This document shows, in pieces, positions 1 through 22,468 of a stretch of DNA of 22,468 nucleotides. The notes under the pieces were generated by a model. It was not told the origin of the DNA. It worked only from the letters and a program-made list of their open reading frames with translations, and did no database searches. Source of the DNA: Collodictyon triciliatum (Eukaryota > CRuMs). Location: positions 1 through 22,468 of the forward strand of contig JBHJMP010001149.1 in the NCBI GenBank assembly GCA_043381765.1, in the 5' to 3' direction. The number at the start of each line of letters is the position of its first letter. Within the stretch, counting starts at the first letter, position 1. The translations under genes were made by a program, and so were the position numbers.

Positions 1-43
1 AAAATGAACAAAAAAATGAACAAAAAAATGAACAAAAAAAAAG

Positions 44-129
<86 letters not shown>

Positions 130-248
130 AACAAAAAAAAATGAACAAAAAAAAATGAACAAAAAAAATGAACAAAAAAAATGAACAAAAAAAATGAAAA
201 AAAATGAAAAAATATGAACAAAAAAATGAACAAAAAAAATGAACAAAA
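1..248. repeat. A-rich minisatellite with ATGAAC units and a long poly(A) core
   Basis: Units of ATGAAC followed by 6-9 A are repeated at both ends of a nearly pure A-run (about 46-127). Two shortened ATGAAAA units occur near 190-210. The array stops abruptly at about 248, just before the first visible exon of gene 1. Confidence 0.9.
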
Positions 249-258
249 AATAAGGTCA

Positions 259-15025
<14,767 letters not shown>

Positions 15026-15140
15026 TGTTTTGTTCTCATCATTTGCTTTCTAATTTTTTTTCCTTTGTTTGATTTTTCCGCTTTTCGTTTTTCTGGCTTA
15101 ATTTTTGTATACTTATCTTATTTCTGAACCGTGGGAACTG

Positions 15141-15215
15141 CAAAGACTCTGTACACATGTTTTTTTCCCTTTTATTTGATTCAAAGGACTCTGTACACAT
15201 GTTGCTAAAAGGGAA
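15141..15215. repeat. Direct repeat plus 10-bp inverted repeat downstream of gene 1
   Basis: GACTCTGTACACATGTT occurs at 15145-15161 and 15187-15203 (17 bp, perfect). Interleaved with it, TTCCCTTTTA (15165-15174) and TAAAAGGGAA (15206-15215) are perfect inverted repeats that could form a 10-bp stem with a 31-nt loop. The structure lies about 140 nt after the gene 1 stop, in the likely 3' UTR or intergenic space. Its function is unknown. Confidence 0.75.
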
Positions 15216-15228
15216 CAAATGTGGAGGG

Positions 15229-15690
15229 TAACGCCCCCGTTTGGCTTTTCTGCACAGCAAACACCCACACTTGCCTCAAATTGACTTCACCAACCCGTTG
15301 CACGTCTTAGGCGGAGCCTCTTCTACGCTTTTACTCACATATACCTGACAAACGTGAGAACATGAAGCTCATTCGCGATCTCGTCACTGCAATCCTCGCT
15401 GTCACCCAAAGTTCGACAGCGTCAGATGCACAAGACTATTAAACATCGTTCCTCAAACAGAGGACAACCCATCTCTGAGGGAGGGCTGGAAAATACTTCC
15501 TCCGTGGCAATAAACTGCGTCGAGTGCACGCCGAACCATATTCCCACCATTGGGTAAGGAGCTATACTTTGCACAGTTTCAATTTCGCCTTGCCCCAAGA
15601 CCAGCGTCTGTGCATCTCGAACGACATGCATCCCATCCACATATCTATTTGCGGATCGTTTATCATAGTCATGTCTTCGAATCAAACACT
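15229..15690. other. Unassigned GC-richer island between the convergent genes
   Basis: Base composition rises clearly above the AT-rich surroundings and simple repeats disappear. Protein-like open stretches occur on the + strand in two frames: 15229-15345 (LPQIDFTNPLHVLGGASS), 15311-15439 (FYSHIPDKRENMKLIRDLVT), up to 15510 (LLNIVPQTEDNPSLREGWK), and 15479-15799 (NKLRRVHAEPYSHHW). An 87-codon frame (15422-15685) is open on the - strand. No single reading covers the island. It may be an unrecognised exon set, a decayed gene or transposon piece, or a non-coding RNA. I do not recognise it. Confidence 0.4.
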
Positions 15691-15963
15691 TTCACATCAC
15701 CATTATTATTACAAATATTTACAGTATTTCTGTGTGGAGGCAAAATCAGGTATAGTGTGGAATCTTGGTAGTGCTTGGCTGGGCATGAACATCATTATTT
15801 GACTCACTATATTGATTCTCTTCTCTGTTGCTCCACTGCGTTTCACATAATATGTATCTACCTTACCACCATAGTACAATATCATATGCGTCCCGTGGTG
15901 CTAATAGATGGAAAACCACAAGGCTCATATAAAGTGCAAAAATGAAGAGAGGGAAAAGTATCT

Positions 15964-16598
15964 TTATAACTTTTCAAGCTCTGCGTGACGACCTGGCTTG
16001 TTTAGTCCGTCCCCAGATTCAAGATATTCATCGGCTCCGAACCTATTCATTTTCGAGGTATTTTTCCGGTGCTGCATTGTGTGATGTTTCAGTAACTCAG
16101 ATTGTAGGTACAGGATTCAGAGCAAATGTTATAAAGTCGCTACAAAACACCAGAAAAGAAAAATGGAATAATGACGACGGGCCATAAATTACATAAACCT
16201 TGTAGAGCGTGATTGCAGCAGCGGAGAGCAACCCTATAAACAGGATACATCCACCAATGCTCAATCCTATTATTAGCCCTAAAACGATCCAAAATTGAAA
16301 AAAAAAACCGCTTTATTTATTTGGAAGGGATTTGGATAAACCCTTCAAATATACAGCAAAAGTGCTCAGTACAGGACAATCAAAGTAGAAAGAAAAATGT
16401 GATAATTTGGATTTGTGTTGTATTTTTTTTTTAATTTCATTACTTTACATTCGAAAATCGGGGAAGTGTTAATCACTCACCAGCATTGTCATCCTTGTCA
16501 GGGCCACTTCCATCTTCTCCATTGTTGTCACCTTTTGAAGGAGTGTGCAAAAAATCAAGCTCGAAGCGTTCTGAGAGGGCTATTTTATCCAATCTCAC
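15964..16598 (-). CDS. GH31 exons 27-29: acidic linker, transmembrane helix, cytoplasmic tail
   Basis: Exons are 16481-16598, 16199-16278 and 15964-16095. Exon 27 encodes a last strand ([12 protein letters not shown]) and an acidic, Gly-rich linker ([18 protein letters not shown]). Exon 28 encodes an uninterrupted hydrophobic segment ([19 protein letters not shown], then AAITLYK), a good single membrane-spanning helix. Exon 29 starts with a basic stretch ([15 protein letters not shown]), consistent with the stop-transfer positive-inside rule, continues [17 protein letters not shown] and ends with TAA at 15964-15966. The exons join in phase with canonical borders. I see no obvious AATAAA downstream. 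Confidence 0.82.
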
Positions 16599-19500
16599 CT
16601 AAAATGAAGGAATGGTAAAAGGTTTGTTTTGTGGGCCGAATCTTTGGAGAAGTCTTGTATATAGTCAATCCTTGTAAACTTACAATATGTTTGCTTTGCT
16701 CCAAGACTATGGATGAAACAAAGGAGGATGAACTCTGCATCGGTAGTAAGTCCTGTCCGATAAGGCCATAGAATATGATCGACTCGATTGCGTTACTTGC
16801 ACTATAAATGGATTTGTACTTGTTCAAGAGGTTTGGGTATGGCAATAATGATAGAAAGTTGTGAGTAAATTAATAGATTGTTGGTAAGAGAGGGAAAAAA
16901 AAACCCTTGAAAAAAATGTATGCAAAATGGAGAATCGCACACAAATGGAACATGAAATTATAATAATAAGCGAGATTATATGTGTACTTGAATGACCCAA
17001 ATGAATCACTGTAAAGTTTGAAACTTGTCTCTGATGTCCGAAGAAAGGTGAATGTAAAGAGCACTGAATTATCTGCACAATTTCGAAAAGAAAACATAGT
17101 TACGTGCATTGGTAAATAATTGATCAATTAATCGGAAAGCTCTTCGGATAAACCAAATGGCCCAAACCTGATGAAACCTCTAGAGCGAGACCATCATCCA
17201 CATATAGTTCCCCGTCTATATTTAAAAGTTTGAGCTGAATATAATATTGTAATCCAAAGAAAATTAATTTCTACCGTTTGAGCTTATTTTCCATTTTCTT
17301 GACCATCTTTATGAGATGACAAAATCAGGTATTGTTTGAAGAATTGAAATACACGGGATGCATTCGAAATGAATGAACTTACTGAACGTAGATATGTTTT
17401 TGCTAAATGCCACTGCCAGAGAGTAACCTGTTTTTCTTGCCTCCACAGAATTTAGGGCTATGGTACGAGTTTGTATTGAATTCGCCTTCAAGTTAGGGTG
17501 ATTGAAAAAATTACGCCTTTTGAAAGTTACCAAAGTAATCAGGACAATAAGAATGAAATGATAACACCTGAATATTAAGAATGTGCTACCTTCTTTCTGA
17601 AGGGGGATGATAGAAGCCTCTCGAATGTGAACTGTACACGTTTGGATAAATTTATATTCAATAACTCACAATATTATGAGATCTGTGCATACTAAACCGT
17701 CATTCACGATATCGTGCGTCATACATACTTGGTATTTTGGATAGCGGTGCATCCAGTTCAACATTTATCCCTATTGTCCCCTGTTTCCGTAGGATAATAT
17801 TGATATCAAAATTGAATCGGATTCCTACTATCTGGCAGTAACCTTACATGTATGTGATGTTATTTCCACTTACTTTAGATGTCAATGAACCATCATACCA
17901 GTCGTAAAATTCGTGACCGCCTGGGAAATAACCTGTTACACTTCGAGCTCCCTCAGTTACCACAGGAGTGATCTATCGATAAAAAAAAAAAGTATATTAG
18001 TGTAATGCATCCATATAACGATCAATATTGGTTTGAATCCAGACTGCTGCAATCTAAAATATGGTTTTATAAGAATTTTTGATAGAGCAAGGTCAAATAA
18101 TTGAATCAAACCAACAAATTATCGTGCACCATGAATTGTCCATCATTATCCCATGCAGCCTGAAAATGTTTCAGTAATTATTTCAGAAACAGAGTAACAC
18201 ATGAAAGCATTTTTTATTTTAAAAAGGGCGAAATGGACAACAACCTTATCTTGGGCATAGTTGAAGAAAATAGGTCGAATCATCGTTCCTCCATTCAGAT
18301 GAAGTTTATACAGAAGGGTATAAAAATGCGGCAGTAATCGGTAGTGAACTATATTGGATAAAAATGAATAAAATGGAGTTAAAAAAAACATAAATTCCCC
18401 TAGAACTACTGTTCGTATTTCCATTAGTCCGAATTTCTCGAAAGGTAAAAAAAATATATATACTGTTAATCGACTCGCGATTGATATCTGTAGCGGTGCC
18501 AGAAAAAACATATGGCTCCTATAAAATTTTGACATATATCAGTGGATTTTTCTTTTAATAATTTTAATGATGTTTTATTTTTTAAAAAAAAACAATATTA
18601 TTTACTGGAGATAATAAGGGAAACGTGAGTTATGATGATAACTTCTCTTTTTCTTTTAGCATAAAAATACTTGTGACGATGCTCTGATCACATTGTGGTT
18701 GCGGTAGAACATATAGAATATTCCCAACTGCATCCACCTAATGCACAGCTCCTCGGAAGAATTTCCTTATGGGATATAATCAAATATGGTATATGAGTTG
18801 CAGAAATATATTCCGCTATTATCACTAAGAGAAAATTTCTACTGATGATAAATCTTATCTGTCTTCTTTCCTTTTCTTTTTTCTTTTTTTCTTTTTTCTT
18901 TTTTCTTTTTTCTTTTTTTCTTTTTCTTTTTTCTTTTTTTCTTTTTTTCTTTTTTCTTTTTTCTTTTTTTCTTTTCTTTCTTTTCATTTTTCTTTTCTTT
19001 TCTTTTTTCTTTTCTTTTTTCTTTTCTTTTCTTTTTTCTTTTCTTTTGTCTTTTGTCCTGGCATACCGTTAAAACCACAAACATCTGCACCGACAAACGG
19101 AATCCCGAACATGTTGAACTAATTGTAAGAAAAGGCTAAGAAAAAAAAACTAGGATACTTATTATTATAACATTGGATTGAATCAAGGTGAAAATAATTA
19201 TGTCATCCCAACTGTTGAAGATTAGGCATTTTTCTTTTTACATTGATGATTCCTGCGATGGAGTCTCTCAAGTCGACAAACAAACTAAGGGTCAAGGTCG
19301 TTTTTTTGAAATGTTAACATATATAAAATCTATATTATACATTTTAACTAAATGATTGTACTAGGATAATTTTATTTATGCCTATGTATAAGTCTGTTTA
19401 ATGCGGATATCAACCATTGAAAGGTAAATGTAAGATAATATACCTTTCGTTATCACCTAGCCAGTGTCCAGCATACCTCCCAGTCCCAGGAAAGGAGGCT

Positions 19501-22262
19501 CGAGTGATGACTGCTGACCTCTCAAAGAAGAGCTCTTCATATGAAGACTTTGTCATTTTCGATTCAAAATGGCCATACATACTGTGGAGATCGTATTCAA
19601 TTCCGAGATGATATTGAGACTCCATGTCTATTTTCGATACAGCAAAAGATGAGTTTTCTTTTTTAAAATAGTAATAGAAAGATACGGGTATAGTTCGAGG
19701 CAGGGTGGGTTTATGGCAAGAAAAGATGGTGTCCTTGTTTTATTTTAAGGTCATAAAATTTTCGTTGAGAAGTGTTCCTACAGCAGTTTCAATGAAAAAA
19801 TCAAGTAGCATGATTTTAAAGAAAAAAAATCCGTTCATAGGATGGATAGTATTACGCAATGATGATCTATCCAATCGAGCCCCAGAGACTTCACTTCGGC
19901 CGGGTCGAGCGTCGTGTCCACCTGCGATGTATCTTGATAAATATACCATGATATGTGGATACCTGATTATCTTAAAATACGCAGAATCAAGTAAATTTAT
20001 GTAAACGGCGCATGTGATACCCGGGAAGTACTCTGGGACGTCATTATATTTGCTGTAGGGGTACTTATTCTGAGTAGAGCGGAATATACAAGCATAAGTA
20101 CGTGGTATTGTGTCTTATTCATACGTTCTTTTATTTCCAACGTCAATTTCTTGCGTAAATATTCCAATCAAAAGTCTAGTAAACTTCTGCATATAGTTTA
20201 ACTTACAGTACAGTCACAACTGAACAAGTAAGGCTCCAATTCTTCCAGTGTCACATTTACTATACAACGACCATCACAAAAAGATGCGACCTTTACATAT
20301 GATGATTTTAGATATGGGTCCACAATGTCACATATGAATCATCAACAAACTATTACAGATCAGAAATACCTCGTTCATATCAATCCACATCCCTCCATAC
20401 TCGACTTTTTTATGAAACTCTATTCACAGGGCCATGTAATATTCAACTATATGCAAGCTCTTCATATATAAAGGAGGAAAAAGAAGAAGAAAAAGCAAGA
20501 TATACCCTCCAAATAATGCTTCCAAAAATCCTTGGTGTCCGGATTTGTGAAGTCTGGGAAGGCTGTTGCTCGAGGCCAGACCTGCAACAAGAAATAGTTT
20601 ATGTGTTCCAGAATTGTGAAGGAATATTGAGAGATCAACTTATCAGATTTTTCTGCAAAGTATATTGACCTTTCCTAAAGATGGCAAGGAGGAATCGATA
20701 GGGTCTTTCACGTAGATACCACGAGCCAAGCCATCTTCGTATACTTCATATCCTTCCTCGACTTTGATTCCAGGATCAACTAGGTGGGCATTCAACTCGT
20801 CATGGCACGTTGGTGAAAAGTAGTGCGAATTGTAATCGACATGCATATATAACGCGCCCGTTCACGTAGAAGTTTAACATATTGAATACTAACTTATCAG
20901 AAACAATCGCTTTGATTGAGCTTTCAAATCTTGTGAAAAGGAATAGAATTCTGCCTGTGGGTAGTTGATCGGATCCGTTGTAAAGATTTTATATCGGTCC
21001 ATATAATCAATGTCCACCCACATGGAGTCCATGGGAAGCTTTCGTGTTTGTTTTTTGGTTTTTTTGGTTTTGGTTTTGGTTTTGGTTTTTATTTATTTAT
21101 TTATTTATTTATTAGTTATGGTATTACTCGATTGGAAAGGTTGAGTGGATAATTAATAAATTTAGACTTTGTTTGATTAGAAACCTTATATTCATTGAAC
21201 TTGCTCACGACTTCTTTCACCTCGTCCAGATTTTTATATCCGTACCTGCATTGGTGAAACCCTAACGCCCAATAAGGTTGCTAGAACCCCCCAGTATAGT
21301 GTAATAAAATACTTAAAAAGCGACTATACCCTCTTATATGATAGTAGCATTCATATGTATTGAGGAATTCACAGAGGGAAGGCAAATATATGAAAAATTC
21401 AAATAAACTGGTTCCTAACCAAACGCGGATGCCCAATTATGCTATGGTATTGCCGAATCACATCTTCTGAATCAGGTCCCATGAAAATGTAAACATCAAT
21501 TACGCCACCTAAAAACAAACCGTAGATAGGCAAGCCAATAAATATTATAGAGTTTATGTGCTCAGCTGTTTATCTTACTTTAACATGACGCCCCAACATT
21601 TTTCATAGATATTGAAGACATACAATAACTTTGATCCGTATTTACCTATTGTTTTGAAGGTCAGGGTTGGTGATTCTCCGCTAAGCAAGGTGACATCCAT
21701 AGCGTTGCTATTGAGAAAGAAGACTCCATGCGAGTCAACAGTTTTCTTTTGCAGGTAGAACGGGTGACTTCCATATAAAGGTTTCTGTTATTTTTAATTA
21801 TAATATGTAAGTGCTGCACTTTGCATCGAATAAAGGAAAAATAATATGTAAGCGCTACATTTTTCATATGGATTAGTTAAATCATGGTGATGCCCATAAA
21901 GAATCTAGCGGGTGCCGCATATTCACTCAAGGAGTCAGGGTGAAATGGGAGGTGAGTACCAGCTCGGGTGTGGCTTGGTCTGTGCTGAATAAGGTGTATG
22001 TGCGGTTCGTGTTAAGACGAAGTCTCTCCACTCGCTCACCAAGTCCATATATGAAGGGGTCCTAATTTTGAAAATAGTTGATTATTAAATAAGGGCGTCA
22101 TTTTAATTTTACGCAAAACGTCGATTTCTTTTGTTATATAGCTATTATGTTTCGATTATCATTAAGGCTTAATAAGCTTTACCTGTTCTGTGTACGTGCC
22201 AAACTCGATGTATTGGTCATGAAAAACAAGTGAACTTGACTGGAACAGAACTGTGTTGTTGG
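15964..22262 (-). CDS. Glycoside hydrolase family 31 alpha-glucosidase, C-terminally membrane-anchored (5' partial)
   Basis: This family releases terminal glucose from alpha-linked oligosaccharides with retention, in lysosomes, the secretory route or at the cell surface. I built 29 exons; the sum is 867 codons including stop in one frame. Visible residues run from the N-terminal galactose-mutarotase-like sandwich ([28 protein letters not shown]) through the (beta/alpha)8 barrel (MWVDIDYMD near residue 175; nucleophile motif WIDMNE with Asp about 292; acid/base motif [11 protein letters not shown] with Asp about 422; [12 protein letters not shown]) to the C-terminal beta domains ([33 protein letters not shown]). 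The protein ends with an acidic linker, one transmembrane helix (about 797-823) and a 43-residue tail. Several N-glycosylation sequons (NNT, NRT, NVT, NSS) fit a lumenal location. The N-terminus, including any signal peptide, lies beyond the window. The family call is very secure; the exact substrate and compartment are inferred. Confidence 0.93.
16684..18159 (-). CDS. GH31 exons 19-26: C-terminal beta-sandwich domains
   Basis: Exons are 18112-18159, 17874-17972, 17729-17780, 17568-17631, 17383-17516, 17168-17215, 16988-17072 and 16684-16801. They encode [27 protein letters not shown] with [89 protein letters not shown], and [20 protein letters not shown]. These match the proximal and distal C-terminal domains of GH31 (sugar-pocket 'R-GG-IIPLQ' strand, 'G-LY-DDG' turn). 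In the first of these strands RGG is replaced by REA. The intron 17517-17567 is 51 nt. The join 17568/17516 was chosen because only the GTGTTA donor gives the needed phase. Confidence 0.85.
18245..19619 (-). CDS. GH31 exons 13-18: acid/base region and end of barrel
   Basis: Exons are 19444-19619, 19242-19284, 19067-19118, 18671-18765, 18464-18518 and 18245-18348. They encode [17 protein letters not shown] and [16 protein letters not shown] (the Asp of GDN is the general acid/base), [50 protein letters not shown] followed by [18 protein letters not shown], and [20 protein letters not shown] with [14 protein letters not shown]. Every block is in the same order as in lysosomal acid alpha-glucosidase and sucrase-isomaltase. 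The intron between 19067 and 18765 carries a long homopyrimidine tract. Confidence 0.9.
18868..19052. repeat. Homopyrimidine (CTTTT/CTTTTTT)n tract
   Basis: About 185 bp of almost pure C and T on the + strand lie inside the GH31 intron 18766-19066, so the transcript is purine-rich (GAAAA type) just after the 5' splice site. It produces long Lys/Glu/Arg-rich or Phe/Ser-rich frames that are not genes. Confidence 0.95.
19856..20779 (-). CDS. GH31 exons 7-12: catalytic nucleophile region
   Basis: Exons are 20670-20779, 20506-20581, 20370-20419, 20207-20290, 20007-20069 and 19856-19921. They encode [71 protein letters not shown] and [21 protein letters not shown] is the GH31 nucleophile signature (the Asp attacks the anomeric carbon) and lies at the very end of a 50-nt exon. 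The residue after it is Val where Pro is usual (MNEP). The exact ends of 20007-20069 and 19856-19921 are less certain: a GTATCA donor in the former would give a different phase. Confidence 0.83.
20894..22262 (-). CDS. GH31 exons 1-6 (visible): N-terminal sandwich and start of barrel
   Basis: Exons, in transcript order, are 22183-22262, 21960-22061, 21646-21784, 21420-21508, 21185-21280 and 20894-21038. They encode [55 protein letters not shown] with [13 protein letters not shown], then [40 protein letters not shown] and [20 protein letters not shown]. These are the conserved landmarks of GH31 in the right order: the GLGE loop, the SHPF strand, the NSNAMDV strand, the PYWALG/HQCRYGY start of the barrel, and the substrate-contacting WVDIDYMD strand. 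The first exon begins in phase with one base missing upstream, proving that more exons lie beyond 22263. Confidence 0.9.
21045..21112. repeat. (GGTTTT)n then (ATTT)n array
   Basis: TTTTGG-type units (about 21053-21090) pass into ATTT units to about 21112. The array lies in the GH31 intron 21039-21184, and its transcript-sense form is CCAAAA, directly upstream of the acceptor of the WVDIDYMD exon. Confidence 0.9.
21800..21852 (+). mobile_element. Second copy of the AATAAA micro-insertion, flanked by 12-bp direct repeats
   Basis: A perfect 12-bp direct repeat (ATAATATGTAAG) lies at 21800-21811 and 21841-21852. The 29 bp between contain the same core as 750-777 (two mismatches), ending ATCGAATAAAGGAAAA. 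It sits in the GH31 intron 21785-21959, on the strand opposite to that gene. After the second repeat the sequence again resembles the start of the core (GCTACATTTT against GCTGCACTTT), so a 41-bp tandem duplication could also explain this copy. Confidence 0.45.
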
Positions 22263-22368
22263 CTATACAATCACACCATGAGATTATGAAAATGGTATCC
22301 CAAAATCGAAATAAATTTATGTTTTTTTCATTTTGTTAGACTTTGCTTCGTCTTTTTTGTTTTTTTAA

Positions 22369-22370
22369 AT

Positions 22371-22468
<98 letters not shown>
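22369..22468. repeat. (ATA)n microsatellite running to the window end
   Basis: At least 32 AAT/ATA units lie in the intron upstream of the first visible GH31 exon (acceptor beside 22263). The array is cut by the window edge. Confidence 0.97.

Noticed and set aside
18146-18535. Hydrophobic 129-codon frame on the - strand
   Set aside because: It is a shifted frame over GH31 exons 17-18 and their intron; the spliced frame gives conserved GH31 sequence instead.
18839-19096. Lys/Glu/Arg-rich frame on the - strand and Phe/Ser-rich frame on the + strand
   Set aside because: Both are the homopyrimidine tract read through; the flanking GH31 exons use other frames.
21053-21090. GGTTTT units as an interstitial telomere
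   Set aside because: They are short, lie inside a GH31 intron and grade into ATTT units, so a simple microsatellite is the better explanation.

Overview
The window is nuclear DNA of an AT-rich, very intron-rich eukaryote. Coding sequence is broken into roughly 80 short exons (mostly 40-200 nt) with GT..AG borders. Introns are packed with A/T simple repeats, and one 573-nt assembly gap is present. There is no sign of operons, ribosome-binding sites, CRISPR arrays or other prokaryotic features. The combination (flagellum-type giant protein, lysosomal-type GH31 enzyme, dense introns, long TTA arrays) suggests a flagellate-stage protist. A rhizarian such as a foraminifer is one possibility, but this is a guess that the sequence cannot prove.

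Layout: two convergent genes fill the window. Gene 1 (+ strand, about 259-15025, at least 53 exons, probably incomplete at its 5' end) encodes a giant protein of at least about 2,160 residues. It is built from repeated Ig-like beta-sandwich modules of the ASH/MSP (ASPM-SPD-2-Hydin) type, recognisable from recurring 'I/V/L-D/N-F/L-G' starts followed by 'I-x-N' strands. It most resembles the HYDIN/CFAP class of axonemal proteins. Gene 2 (- strand, 22262 down to 15964, 29 exons, 5' end outside the window) encodes a glycoside hydrolase family 31 alpha-glucosidase. Both catalytic motifs are intact. It also has an acidic linker, a C-terminal transmembrane helix and a short cytoplasmic tail, an unusual topology for this family. 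My 29-exon model keeps one continuous frame (867 codons including the stop).

Between the two stop codons (15026-15963) lies a hairpin/direct-repeat structure followed by a distinctly GC-richer island of about 450 bp. The island has open stretches in several frames and I could not assign it. The remaining sequence is introns, several carrying (TTA)n, (TTTA)n, TTATTAGTA-type or polypyrimidine arrays.

The most unexpected signal is a pair of nearly identical 28-bp segments 21 kb apart (750-777 and 21813-21840). Each lies in an intron, ends in AATAAAGG plus an A-run, and is flanked by its own perfect direct repeat (18 bp and 12 bp). They look like minute retroposed 3' ends with target-site duplications. 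The two genes show no sign of working together; their pairing looks like simple genomic neighbourhood.
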